This document shows positions 53,324-63,400 of a stretch of 64,000 nucleotides of DNA, one piece after another. A program made the position numbers and the translations under genes. Origin of the DNA: Xylocopa sonorina (lineage: Eukaryota > Arthropoda > Insecta > Hymenoptera > Apidae); assembly GCF_050948175.1 (NCBI RefSeq), contig NC_135194.1:9726033-9790032 (forward strand). The letters run 5' to 3'. Below the pieces are notes generated by a model. It had not been told where the DNA came from, did no database searches, and was given only the letters and a program-made list of their open reading frames with translations. Each line of letters starts with the position of its first letter. The stretch's first letter is position 1.

Positions 53324-53679
53324 AGGGACAAGTAGTAACGAAAGAAATGCGAGAAACAACGAACGAATGAGAATGAGGCACCGCTAGTAGTAGAACTGCT
53401 GCTCGTCTCTGTGTTCCCGTTTCCCTCGTCCAACCGCGTACCCCGTGTCACACAGGCGACCGCGTCGATTCTCCAGCACAGCGTCGAACCCATGATCAGC
53501 CTCCTCTCCGTGGAATCTTTCGCCGTTCTCGCGGCGATCCCTGCGTCGATCGCGTCCGCTGTGCGAGATCTAGACGTGGGTAAACGGAAACGACGCGGTG
53601 GAATAATGCGTGTCGTCGATCGGCGGCTCTCCCTCCGGCAGCGGTGAACGTGGCGGTAGTTGAACGGCCTAAGGCGAAC

Positions 53680-54273
53680 TCAATGATGCGGCGGCGGCGG
53701 TGGCGGGGCCTCTTCCTCGGAGGGGTCCACGGGGCTCGGGGACAGGAACTTGCGCACATACTTCGGATAATGTGTCTTTTCGTGGGCCTTCAGTATCGTC
53801 GACCTCGAGAAGGTCTTGCCGCATAGGGTGCAACGGAACGGCCGCTCGCCGGTGTGCACGCGGCAATGGTCCTTCATGTGGTGGCGTAGCTTGAACGCCT
53901 TGCCACAGAACTCGCATTTGAACGGCCTGTCGCCGGTATGGGCCGGTAGGTGGGCTATCAGAGAGCCGACGTCCGGGAAGGACTTGCCGCAGAACTTGCA
54001 GAGGACGACGCCGGAGGTCGGGTCCGAGTGGGCCGCGAGCTCGAGATCCATCGGCTCGATCGTACCTGCGGTGGGGTAGTGGGCCTCTGGCGGCAGGTGC
54101 ATACCGGGTTCGAGGCCCAGCTGAGCCTGCAGCTGCAGGTGGGCCGCCTGCTCACGGTACTTGAGCGACTCGAGGCTGTGCGAGAGGATGTGCCGCGCCA
54201 GCTTGCTCTGGTGGAGGAACGAGGCACCGCAGTACATGCACGCAAACATCCGCTCATCCACACCCATCAACTC
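53680..54273 (-). CDS. Alternative 3' terminal exon A: four C2H2 zinc fingers
   Basis: This terminal exon encodes the DNA-binding end of one isoform of the BTB factor. It opens at a phase-0 acceptor (GTTTGGTTGCAG|GAG, AG at 54275-54274) and ends at a TGA, giving 197 residues. Four C2H2 fingers are complete: C12/C15/H28/H32, C92/C95/H108/H112, C120/C123/H136/H140 and C148/C151/H164/H168. Fingers 2-4 are joined by classic linkers (TGDRPF, TGERPF). Finger 1 stands apart, separated by about 60 residues rich in Leu, Gln and Pro. After the last finger comes a basic KYVRKF stretch, then an acidic and proline-rich tail ending PPPPPPHH. The same strand and matching phase to the BTB exon make it part of that gene. 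Target DNA cannot be inferred. Confidence 0.93.
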   Translation of the reverse strand, partial: ELMGVDERMFACMYCGASFLHQSKLARHILSHSLESLKYREQAAHLQLQAQLGLEPGMHLPPEAHYPTAGTIEPMDLELAAHSDPTSGVVLCKFCGKSFPDVGSLIAHLPAHTGDRPFKCEFCGKAFKLRHHMKDHCRVHTGERPFRCTLCGKTFSRSTILKAHEKTHYPKYVRKFLSPSPVDPSEEEAPPPPPPHH

Positions 54274-54349
54274 CTGCAACCAAACAAACAAGAACATCAA
54301 CTTCTTGTCTTCCCTTTAGCTCGTCCGTAGCACCCCCACAGTTAATACG

Positions 54350-54545
54350 CATCTCGCTCTCTCGCTCTCTCTCTCTCTCTCTCGCTCTCTCTCTTTCTCT
54401 CTCTCTCTGTCGCGCGGTATTTCACTCTCTCTTTCTCTCTCTCTCTCTCTCTGTTTCTCTGGCTATCTTTCTTTCAATTCGCTCTCATTCCATCTCTTTC
54501 TCTCTATTTTTCTCTTTCTCTCTCTCTCTCTCTTACTCTCTTCTC
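54350..54545. repeat. (CT)n / sense-strand (GA)n tract upstream of exon A acceptor
   Basis: There are two long TCTCTC blocks on the plus strand, separated by a short mixed stretch. On the gene's sense strand this is a GAGAGA tract that ends about 75 nt before the 3' splice site of exon A. Such a tract could bind GAGA-type factors at the DNA level or splicing regulators at the RNA level, or be a neutral microsatellite. Confidence 0.9.
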
Positions 54546-57500
54546 TTCTTTAGCATCTATCTAATCATCTATTTAACTATGTATCTATCTATTTATCTAT
54601 CTACTTTATCTATTCATCTATCTTTGTTTGCAAAGTTTCCGTTTTTTTTTTCTTTTTGCTTTGTTCCTTTTTCTTTTTTTTTTTTGGTTTTTTTTTCATT
54701 GACTTTGAAGTGATCGTGATCCAAGCAGAAAAGAGATTCCTCTCCCTCTTTCTTTCTCTTTCTCCGTCACTTATGATACGTGGATGCTACATACGCGGTC
54801 TCGCTACTTCACCGCGACAAATCGCTCGTTTCGACGCTACTCGACTCGCACGGAACCGCGACGCGGCGGGCTTCAATTGGCGTGAAAACCGTGTCTCTCT
54901 TTCTCTCTATCGTCTCTGTTCTCTACGTTCTTTTCTCTCTCGTCTCTCTCCTTCTCTCTTCCCGTTTGCCATTCGCGTACACTCTTTGCTCTCTCGCTTT
55001 TAACTACTTCTTTTGGCCGCACGTTTCTCTCTATCGCCGCTAGTCGGTTGAAATTAACCAAACCAAAAAAAAAAGAAAGAGAGAGAAAAAAAATATAAAC
55101 AAAGATATAGAACAGGCAAGGCTTGTCTTCGCGAGAGATCGCTACTTGTAAAAAGCGCGTTTTCAGCATGACCGGATGTTACGCGTGTACGCGAGGTTCT
55201 ATCCTCTTTCTCTTTCCTTCCTCCTCTGTATCATCGTCGGCTCCTCCCGTTCGGTGGGAATAAAAAAAAAAGTAAAAATAAAAAAATAAAAATAAAAATA
55301 AAAAAAAAAAATAGAAGGCCCTGGCCTGACGAGAAAATGATTCCTCTCGTCGGCATGTAAGACGGTAGCACAAGAAGTTGACGCTCATTTTTGTTTGGCA
55401 CGACGCGCACCCCAGAAATACCATAACGTATAATGACAAGGGAACTGTCTGAACTTGTGTGTGTTTGGAAAGAACAGCGTCTAATGAACGCGTTTTATAT
55501 ATACACACACGTATACGGGGTTGTTTTTTTTCTCTTTTCTTTTTTTTTGCTCTGTTATACGTGTCTATATATATATAGACGCGTTGTAGGTGTCGGTCCG
55601 GAATGACGGGTGACGCATGTACGGGCCCACGGCAACCCCCACAGCCTCGCTCAAGAAACAACAGAGTCCACCCGCCCCCTCGTCCCTCCTCCGATTTTCC
55701 TTCCCCCTTTGACTTTTTCGTTCGTTTATTTCCTCCCATTGCTATATGTATATCATACTGGTAATAACCGCGGCCAAGATGGCCACCGCGGCGTAAAATA
55801 TCGCTCGCCGCCGGCAAACGGCGTCGCACTCAATCCAAAAAAAGGAAAATAAAAACGACAAAATCGAGATACAGATATTACAAAGTAACAAATGGTAATA
55901 ATATAATGAATGTCAAATATAATTTGTATATACGTAATAACGATAGATATAAATAAGTATGTATATATATATATATATATATGTATGTCAAACGTGAGGA
56001 TATATATATGTTAGCTGCATACGATGTCAGTACATATATCTAACGATTGTGTATATATATGCATATACATATATATATATATTTTACGTATTGATATATA
56101 TATAAAAATGTAGTAAAAAACAACCATGGCCAAAAACGAAGGTCAACTTCTTGACAGTGAGCTAGCAAGACAGGCTGGCAGGATGGGACGAACAGGAATA
56201 TATATAATGTGTATGTACGTAACACGACGCCGGTTTTCTCTTTTTTTTTTTCTTCTTTTTTTTCTTCATCTTTTCTCTCTCGATCGCTCGAATCGGCTAG
56301 GGTGGAGAAAGAGACGTTCAACTGCCCGAGTTCGGAAGCGTCCATCGCGGATCACGCGTTCCCAGCGTGACTCGCTTCAGCCCCTCGAAGCATGGGGATC
56401 CGATCGGAAGCAATCAGAGGAAGGTTGGGATCCGTGGTTCCTCTGCCTTTGTTTCACGCAGTCGAGGAAGGAGGAGGGAGGTGGAAGGGATTAGGGGCAA
56501 TTAGAGGGAGATGGACGCGTGGAGAAGAACGCGCGAGGAATTCGACGGACGTCGCGAAAATAGGGAAAGAGAGACGAAATTAACACGTTTTAGGTTACGC
56601 GCGCAGTTCTTCTTCGTTTTACGAGGACGGCGTGGAAGAGAAGAGGGAGAGCGGTGAAAAGAAGAGCAATGGAGGGCAGCGCGCGAGGAATTCGTGGGCC
56701 GCGCGAGAATAGGGGTAAGAGAGACGAAATTAACGGCAAGGTGAAGAACGCGGATACGATAGTAAGAAAGAGAGATGGACAGAAGACGGGACGTGTGAGA
56801 TTAGTTTGGAAAAGAAGATCATACGTTCGTCAAAATGGACGACATGCACGATTGATCGCCTGCGTAGCGCGCCTCGATGATCTTTCTTACGGGACATTGA
56901 AGCTAGAACGATCGCCAAGCGGCTGGATTCGGTTCGTCGTTTGCGCTTCTCTCCTCGAGTTGGGCCCGTTACGTGAAGATAATCGTAGAAAGGAACACGG
57001 AGCATCGAATCCAAAGGCTGGACACAGTTTCTGAACACTCCGCACGCGAGTGCATCGAACGAGTTCTACGCTTGTAAAACGATCACGTCGCTGTACAAAG
57101 CGAAAATCCCACAGCTTCAAGGGGTAGCGAACGGTTCCTCGTCTGTTTCGTATTTTTTTCTTTACTTTTTTTTTTTTTTGGTCTTTTTTTCATTTTCATT
57201 TATCGAACCATCGGTCACACTCTACTCTCGACCAGGGCGACTAGCGATTCTGTTAATGACACGATCACTTTCAAAATTAGCGGGGAGAGCAGCAAACAGC
57301 AAAGCACTTTGGGCACGCATGCAATAGACCCACATGCAAGTGAACTCGAAATATAACATGTATGCCTATCTATCTATCGCCGCGGATAGATAGGCAAACA
57401 AAGTAGATAGGTATAAATAGATAGATAGATAGATAAAATGGATCGTGTTGAAATGTTGCTCGAGCTATATCGAACGACGGACACGTCGTTCCCCGGGGGA

Positions 57501-57869
57501 TCTTACGGACTCTTGTCAACTGGCGGTCGTCAACGAGTAGCACGTAAACGAACGATTCGTCGTATTTATTCTTCGTGCGACGCGAGATGCATCGAGATCC
57601 AACAAATTGCAGACGTTTCTATTTCTCTATCTTTTCTTTTTTTTTTCGTTCTTTTATCTTTATTTTTTTTTTTTTTTTTTTTTTGCAAGACTCGCACCAC
57701 AGCTCATCCACAATCCAATGGTAAATGCCGTCAGTGTGTACGCGATTGCAGATGAGTCGAGCGCGACGCATAACCGACGATATATAAATGCAGAGTAAAG
57801 AGAAAGTATGAGAATAAAAAGTAGTCAATAAATTGGAATATATAGTACAGAGAAAGAATGGTAACTCAC
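54546..57869 (-). other. Intron between the 93-nt exon and exon A; repeats only
   Basis: No coding sequence is supported here. It contains TCTA-type repeats at 54570-54625, homopolymer T tracts at about 54640-54695, an A-rich stretch at 55261-55313, an 18-bp perfect palindrome of TA repeats flanked by GTC/GAC at 55563-55580, (TA)n at 55940-56110, pyrimidine runs at 56237-56280 and 57150-57200, a TCTA/TAGA hairpin and repeat at 57363-57435, and T tracts at 57640-57684. The ORFs of 98-216 residues are artefacts of this biased composition. Confidence 0.6.
57363..57435. repeat. TCTA/TAGA inverted repeat followed by (TAGA)n
   Basis: TGCCTATCTATC (57363-57374) and GATAGATAGGCA (57385-57396) are perfect 12-nt inverted arms around a 10-nt GC-rich loop. 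About 24 nt later a (TAGA)n run ends near 57435. It is probably a microsatellite that has inverted, and it would fold into a stem-loop in intronic RNA. Confidence 0.85.
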
Positions 57870-57962
57870 CGGATCTGGTGGGAGTCTGTAGTCGGTGGAT
57901 ATTTCGCTGCTTGCACTGCGCTCTTCGGTCGACCTTTCCCAGTCCATCTCTTTTTTTAACGA
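57870..57962 (-). CDS. 93-nt in-frame linker exon of the BTB zinc-finger gene
   Basis: This is a short exon between the BTB exon and the finger exons, too short to stand out as an ORF. It is bounded by a good acceptor (GTTCGTTTGCAG, AG at 57964-57963) and a consensus donor (CCG|GTGAGT, GT at 57869-57868). Both ends are phase 0 and it encodes 31 residues with no stop, beginning SLKKEMDWER and ending DYRLPPDP. The middle is rich in Ser, Glu and Arg and has no recognised domain. It lies 1480 nt after the BTB donor and 3596 nt before exon A. Because it is symmetrical, it can be included or skipped without changing frame. The evidence is splice-site quality, phase and strand agreement rather than homology, so transcript data are needed to be certain. 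Confidence 0.75.
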
Positions 57963-59442
57963 CTGCAAACGAACATCGAGTTCACGTCAAAGTAATAATT
58001 GGATAGCCGTCGGTGCTATTGGAAAACCACCAACTTGCTTGCGTGGACCGAGCCGCCCGAAATCTTTATCGTTCGCGGTCTCGAAGTGCCTCGACGAAAC
58101 GATTGTTTCGTTCAATTAAAATAATTACGAACGCTCGTTCACGCGCGTTTCTACTGTCAATAATAATCTTTAAAGTGAACCATAACGGCGAACGAAGAAT
58201 AGATAAAAATATTTCAAGTCAATTTATGCAGATTTTATCGAAATTTGTCTTCGAAATTGTTAAATTTGTAAAACTTGCGCGAGATAACGAAGGACACGTA
58301 ATATCTTTCTTAACAACGACGTATAAATGCCTATTGTCGCGAATAAAATAGGATACGCGTACGTCAGTGGGATACGTCTGACTCGAAACGACGCATTCTA
58401 CTAACAAAAGTAAATCCTCGCTATTATGCACTTCGTAACTCCCTCCTTTGTGTAATCTTCTTTTCCAGCAGAACAAAGCGAATGGAATCAGAAAAAATTA
58501 CGTTTCACGCGATACGGATTGAAATTATGTAACTTATTGCTAAATCCAGTGTCTGACGATCGTAGCTCGAATAGAATGTCACCAGCGACATAAGAAAGTA
58601 CACGGTTAACTGAAATTGTACTTTGAAAACAGTACTATGATCCCTTTGTCTTCAATGTAGTTTAAATTGTTTATAACAAATTCGAAATCTTAAATTCTAT
58701 ACTCTCGGAAAGGAACATCTGACCGTTTTCGAATATGAATTTCTTTGCGAAATGTTTTAGCGACCCACGGGAACGTATGATCGCGTCGTCACAGAGGCTC
58801 GATCTGCTTATTTTTAAAAGTCTGTAAAAAGTACCCGGTCGAAGAGTTTCGTAGGCAGATCACTTGGCACGACACGCTATTTCGCAACATTATATTCTTA
58901 AGACGGATACCGAAGTCTCGAGAAGCAACGCAGGCAGCGCAACGCGAGCGATCGAAAACGTCCCATGGAGTACGCAACAGCGTACCTCTGCTACCGCTTT
59001 ATTCCATTTTCGAAACCGTCAGACGTTTCTGGTCAATCTAGCGACACGTGTAACGTTTATTCGAACCGTTCTGCCGTGCATTTAACGGGTCATAATTAAA
59101 AAAAAAATCGCACCCAAAACGATCGTACGCTTGGCAAATGCATGCATTTTTACAGAAATACGCGAAATATCTTTCTCCTCATTTCATAATATTTCAATTT
59201 ATACGCGTGCGATGCCGCTCAAACGTTTCGCTGGTACACGACGAGTCAACGGCAAGCAAACGAACGTTCCCGTAAAAATAAATTCCCTGCGCGGGATTCT
59301 TGGTGTATCTTTTACCGGTAACGCGCGTACTAATTAGCAACGAGAGTGCGCGCCGCGTTGCGGAACAGCAGGGAAAACGATCGTTTCACGTGTCGCGGAG
59401 TAAATTGTTAAAAGGCAATGAAAGAAAATGTAGCGTACTCAC
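57963..59442 (-). other. Intron between the BTB exon and the 93-nt exon
   Basis: This is 1480 nt of mixed, moderately AT-rich sequence with GT at the donor (59442-59441) and AG at the acceptor (57964-57963). I see no further exon, RNA gene or repeat of note. Confidence 0.65.
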
Positions 59443-60426
59443 AAGTGGAACTTGCTGGACTGGGGGTAACCCCGACGGGCCCGCGAGAGGCTCTGTACTG
59501 TGCGGGGACGGAAGCCGGCTCTGCGGTAAGTTCAACGGCAGCACACCAGGCGTGCTTCCGGTATTGTTACTTAAACTCATGTCCGAGGGCCCGCTGTGCA
59601 CCGAGATCGGGCTAAGGGAACCCCTCGTTTCTTCTAGACTGGCGGCGTCTTCGGAGTCCCTCCTAGGCCGGTCGAGGGCCAACGGTCCTGGACAAGGGCT
59701 ACCGGGTCCAGTCGGTGATGGCGGACAGTCCGTCATGTCTACCGCCTCGGTGGACTCGCTGGTGGCTGGCTGAGCTACGTTCTGTTGGGGTTGCTCGCAT
59801 TCTTTCACCACACCCGATGGTAACCCCGTGCCAACGGATGTGCTACCTTCCCTGTCTCTCTCCTTATTGCTTGCTTCCTTTATACTCTCCCGTTCACGGT
59901 GATGTTCTCGCGACGTCTCGCGCTGTATACCCTCGGATGCGCTCGTGTGTTGTTGTTGTTGTTGCTGCTGTTGTTGCTGCTGCTGCTGCTGCTGTTGTTG
60001 TTGCTGCTGCTGCTGTTGTTGTTGTTGTTGTTGTTGCTCGTCCCTCGACGCTACCGCCGCGTTAATGTTCGTCATATCCGCTAGACCCTTCACCTTGAGG
60101 CTCTCCGCGGTCTTTAGGAGCGCCGATAGCTGGCAGTACTCGACGTTTACCTCGCCTTTGTACATGAAGTCGACGAGGGTACGTAGCTCGGCGAAACGTA
60201 CGTCCTTTAGGATGACTATGGGGTGGCGGTTCGGGTGGTCGAGGAATAAGGCCTGGAAGTAGCTGGAGCACGCGGAGAGGACTACCTTGTGGGCACGTAT
60301 CGAAGGTCCCTCCGTGCACGCCAGTGTCACGTCCACCAGCGACTCCGACTCCAGCAGTTGACTGAACACACCCAGCAAGTTGCTCTGATGATTGTTCCAC
60401 CTCAGGCAGTAATGCTCACTTCCCAT
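59443..60426 (-). CDS. BTB/POZ zinc-finger transcription factor, first coding exon (BTB domain, polyQ, linker)
   Basis: This exon encodes the N-terminal dimerisation module of a nuclear transcription factor of the tramtrack/bric-a-brac/broad (TTK) BTB group. Residues 5-118 form the BTB domain, opening with HYCLRWNNHQSNLLGVF, followed by LVDVTLAC, the AHKVVLSACSSYF core (residues 45-57), HPIVILKDV and DFMYKGEVNV, and ending at KVKGLADMTN. Residues 131-159 are 29 consecutive glutamines. The remainder to residue 328 is a Ser/Pro/Glu-rich linker. The start is the first ATG, immediately before the BTB domain. An in-frame phase-0 donor (CTT|GTGAGT) follows at 59442; beyond it the frame runs only 19 codons to a stop. 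In this family the BTB domain dimerises and the fingers lie on later exons, which are present here. Family assignment is secure. I cannot name the orthologue; the BTB sequence looks closest to the tramtrack/lola type but is neither with confidence. Confidence 0.95.
59950..60036 (-). repeat. Coding CAG/CAA repeat (29 glutamines)
   Basis: There are 29 uninterrupted glutamine codons, a mixture of CAA and CAG in short blocks, encoding residues 131-159 of the BTB protein just after the BTB domain. The CAA interruptions make the tract less prone to slippage than pure CAG, yet it is long and likely polymorphic. PolyQ between the BTB domain and the fingers is common in this protein family. Confidence 0.95.
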
Positions 60427-60451
60427 GTCTGAACTGCACCCCGCAACCCTG
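60427..60451 (-). other. 5' UTR remnant and splice acceptor before the BTB start codon
   Basis: On the minus strand a pyrimidine-rich acceptor (GTTTCTTCTGCAG, AG at 60453-60452) lies 25 nt before the ATG. A second, weaker CAG (GGGGTGCAG) lies inside those 25 nt. This predicts that the BTB exon is the second or later exon and that the first exon is non-coding and further upstream. I did not find a convincing donor for that exon within 60.5-64 kb. Confidence 0.6.
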
Positions 60452-63400
60452 CTGCAGAAGAAACATTTGTACCGGTCCCTGCGCTACTCTTCGCTCTTCT
60501 CGCTCTCCCTTCTCCACTTTCTCAGACTCCTTCTCTATTTTTCCCTTTCTCGTTTCTTTTCCTTTCCGTTCGAGTGTTTGCTCTGTTTTTCCTTCGTTTT
60601 TTTTTTTTTATTTTTTTACTCTTTGCCGCGTCGCTCCCCGTTTTGCTCATTGCCGCCCGTGCTGTTCGCTGCTTGGTCGTTGAGGTTCTCGGGGTTAGCG
60701 GCTCGTGCGACACCCGTGCGTCTTATTATAACTTCGCGACGGAGAGAGGCTAGGCTCGCCCAATTGCCGGAAGTCCAGGGCAAAGGGGAAGCGGCCGATC
60801 GGTGAGCCTTGGGACGACTACCCCGTTTTACGCTAACTAGTCAGTCGATCAACATCCAGCTGTGTTTTTTTATCTACGCGCGTTAAGAATCCCTGCTCCG
60901 TGATTAAATTCGCTTGCGATAAACGACGCACTGAAAATAACCTCGAACGCGTACTATACTGTTTAGAAATTTCATTTAACGAATAGCAAAGATTCAAACA
61001 TCCGTGAAATCGACTATGGCTGCAGCTTGTTCGAACGCTTAGAATTGGAAAATCCAAGCAACAAGTTCGCAAGGATAAGAATTTTAGTTATTGATCTGAA
61101 CAATTCGAATCGCGTATGTCCGCGCCAAAATCATAGGGCGACGATGCGCGCAGAACCGAACGACGACGCCTGGAGGGCGTAAATCAGCGTCTCTTCGCGC
61201 TGGTCCCGCGGAAAAGAAGCACGGATGTCTAAATTGGAATTCCTTGTCCGCGCGGTGGAAAAGCGCGTGTACGCGGGCCCGCGGGAACGGCGTTATCGCA
61301 ATTTCCTGCAGCATAAATCAACGGCCGCGGAAGCGCGAGACGCGGACGGTCGTCTGGGGCGGCGTTTCGAGAGGCGTCGCGATTTATTCGAATGCGCCGC
61401 GCGTCTCTTAACCGCCGCGCGGGCATCGTTTAATTCCGGCTACGGAACACGCGCCCGTCGGAGATACACGGACGATATCGGCTGACGATACCGGCACCTG
61501 CTTATCTTTCATTAGTTCCCCGGCTCGAGGCACCTTCCACGCCGGTTATTTATTCCTCGCCGCGCGTCCGAAACGCGCGAACGACGTGCACGCACGCACC
61601 GCGGACGTACACGCGCGCGGTCTACGCAATCGTTTATAAATATTTGGCTATTCTGGTCGATTTGCGGTAATGCGGGAGAGCATTTTCTCGTAAACTACAT
61701 CTTAAACCAGTAACAAGTCTCCACCTTTCATTCAGTTTTTTAAATTATCTTTATAAATATATAATTACTTCTCCTACGAAATTTATTCCAGTGTCAGATG
61801 TTAAGCTGGAAAGTGCTAACTAAAGATTGCGAATCACAGCTGTAGTGAGGCCATGTTAGAAATTTAATTCCTTTTTTTTCGATGGACTAAAGAGTCCTTG
61901 CCACAATTATAAATATCATCAACCTATCGATAACCAAAATGATCCAATTTATGACTGATATTGTCAACTTTAAAAAATAAGTAATTATTAGGAACGTTTC
62001 ACGGTGTGATACGTAATGGACCCGCACAGCGGAACCCGCAGCGGATGTACCCGCCATCTGCAAGAGCGCGATGGCGTGCGGTAAGGCCTCGCGATTCTCG
62101 CGTGATTCCTTTGGAGGCTATGATAACGCAGGCTACGTGATAATACAGGTAACGGCACCGCAATAACGAAGAAAAAATAACGCTTTCACGGGGACCAAAT
62201 TGCCGTGGGATAGCCGGTTGTACAACGTTTCAATAATTCGCCACAACGACCGATACACCTTTCGCTTGTATGCGAACGCCTTATCATTTGAATGAACCCA
62301 ATAATGGTAGCCTTAATTAATTCTGGGCGATACGGTAAGATTGGGGAAAACGGAAGTAAATATAGCCGCTTGCGTGGACAATCTTTTGGATTCTAGCGTT
62401 TCTAAGTGGCTTTGTTTGATACCAAGGCAAGTGCAGGTTGTTCGATGGAGAATGGCACTTTATACGACGATACAATTGAATTCTGTACGAGTGATGTTTA
62501 AAGAAAAATAGCGAACGTAACGAAGTTGTTTGATGTTCAGGAATAACGAATTGTACTATTAGATTTGATGATTTACTCGAGCCTAACTAAAAGAGCTGTT
62601 GCGAAAGGGTTATTATATTGCTTTGACATTAGGAGAAAGGCGTAAATTAATTTTAAACTACCCGACTACTCGAAGGCGTCTTCTGTGTCACGTGCATAGA
62701 TAGAAGCAAGTCTCAGCACACACGTACACTTGGAAATTGATTCTAATGCAGAGGGAACGTTTCGCACAACTGGCGTTCTCAATTGACATTTAAGTAAACC
62801 ATTATTTGTACGCAAAAATACTTGAAGCGTGGACCGAGCATTAATTCGCGCTCAACGGAGAATACAATCATGAAAATCTAATTTGCTGGAAGGTGCGACA
62901 AATTTGTTACGATGCATATCGCGAGGCACTCTCAACATTTCAACGGTACTAAAAAAAAAAAAAAGAAAAATTGCGATACCACGTCCGTTCGGAACAGCAT
63001 GAAAAATTATACACGGTATTCTTGGCGTGTCCCGGAAACTTCAGCGTATTTTAATTAGAGCTTGCGGTTATAGTCACGTTAGCCAGGTAGCCACTTCGCA
63101 AACTTTACCCGCGTGAAGTTCACCAGGAATGCTTACACGTGTGCTGAGCGTCATGGAAAAAATAATGACGACGCCGCTAATTTGACCGCCGCATCGACTG
63201 GTACTTAAGGACGAGGAAGAGAGAAAAAGAAGAAAACGAAAAATTATTCGCCCGTTGCAACGATTACGATCCACGATACTTTCTCCGTTCAATGTCTACG
63301 CGTTCACACTGTAATAAATTTTGTTCAACATTTTTCATACCATTCAGCGAACAAACTAGAGTTCGTCGCCATTGCTAGTTCCTTCAAAGTCCACTGGAGA

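Larger units (their letters stand above)
52060..53679 (-). other. Presumed 3' UTR and downstream flank of isoform A, microsatellite-rich
   Basis: This region lies downstream of the exon A stop. It contains the (TAG)n tract at 53106-53323, a TA/TATG-rich stretch at 52590-52700 and a (CT)n tract at 52406-52560. I saw no clear AATAAA on the minus strand in the first 1.6 kb, so the 3' end of this isoform is not placed. Long ORFs here are repeat translations (poly-Leu, poly-Thr, poly-Tyr, poly-Val) and not genes. Confidence 0.4.

Noticed and set aside
52621..53493. 290-codon minus-strand ORF with a long leucine run, and companion Thr, Tyr and Val ORFs
   Set aside because: These are translations of the TAG microsatellite in each frame. 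There is no domain, and they lie past the stop codon of exon A.
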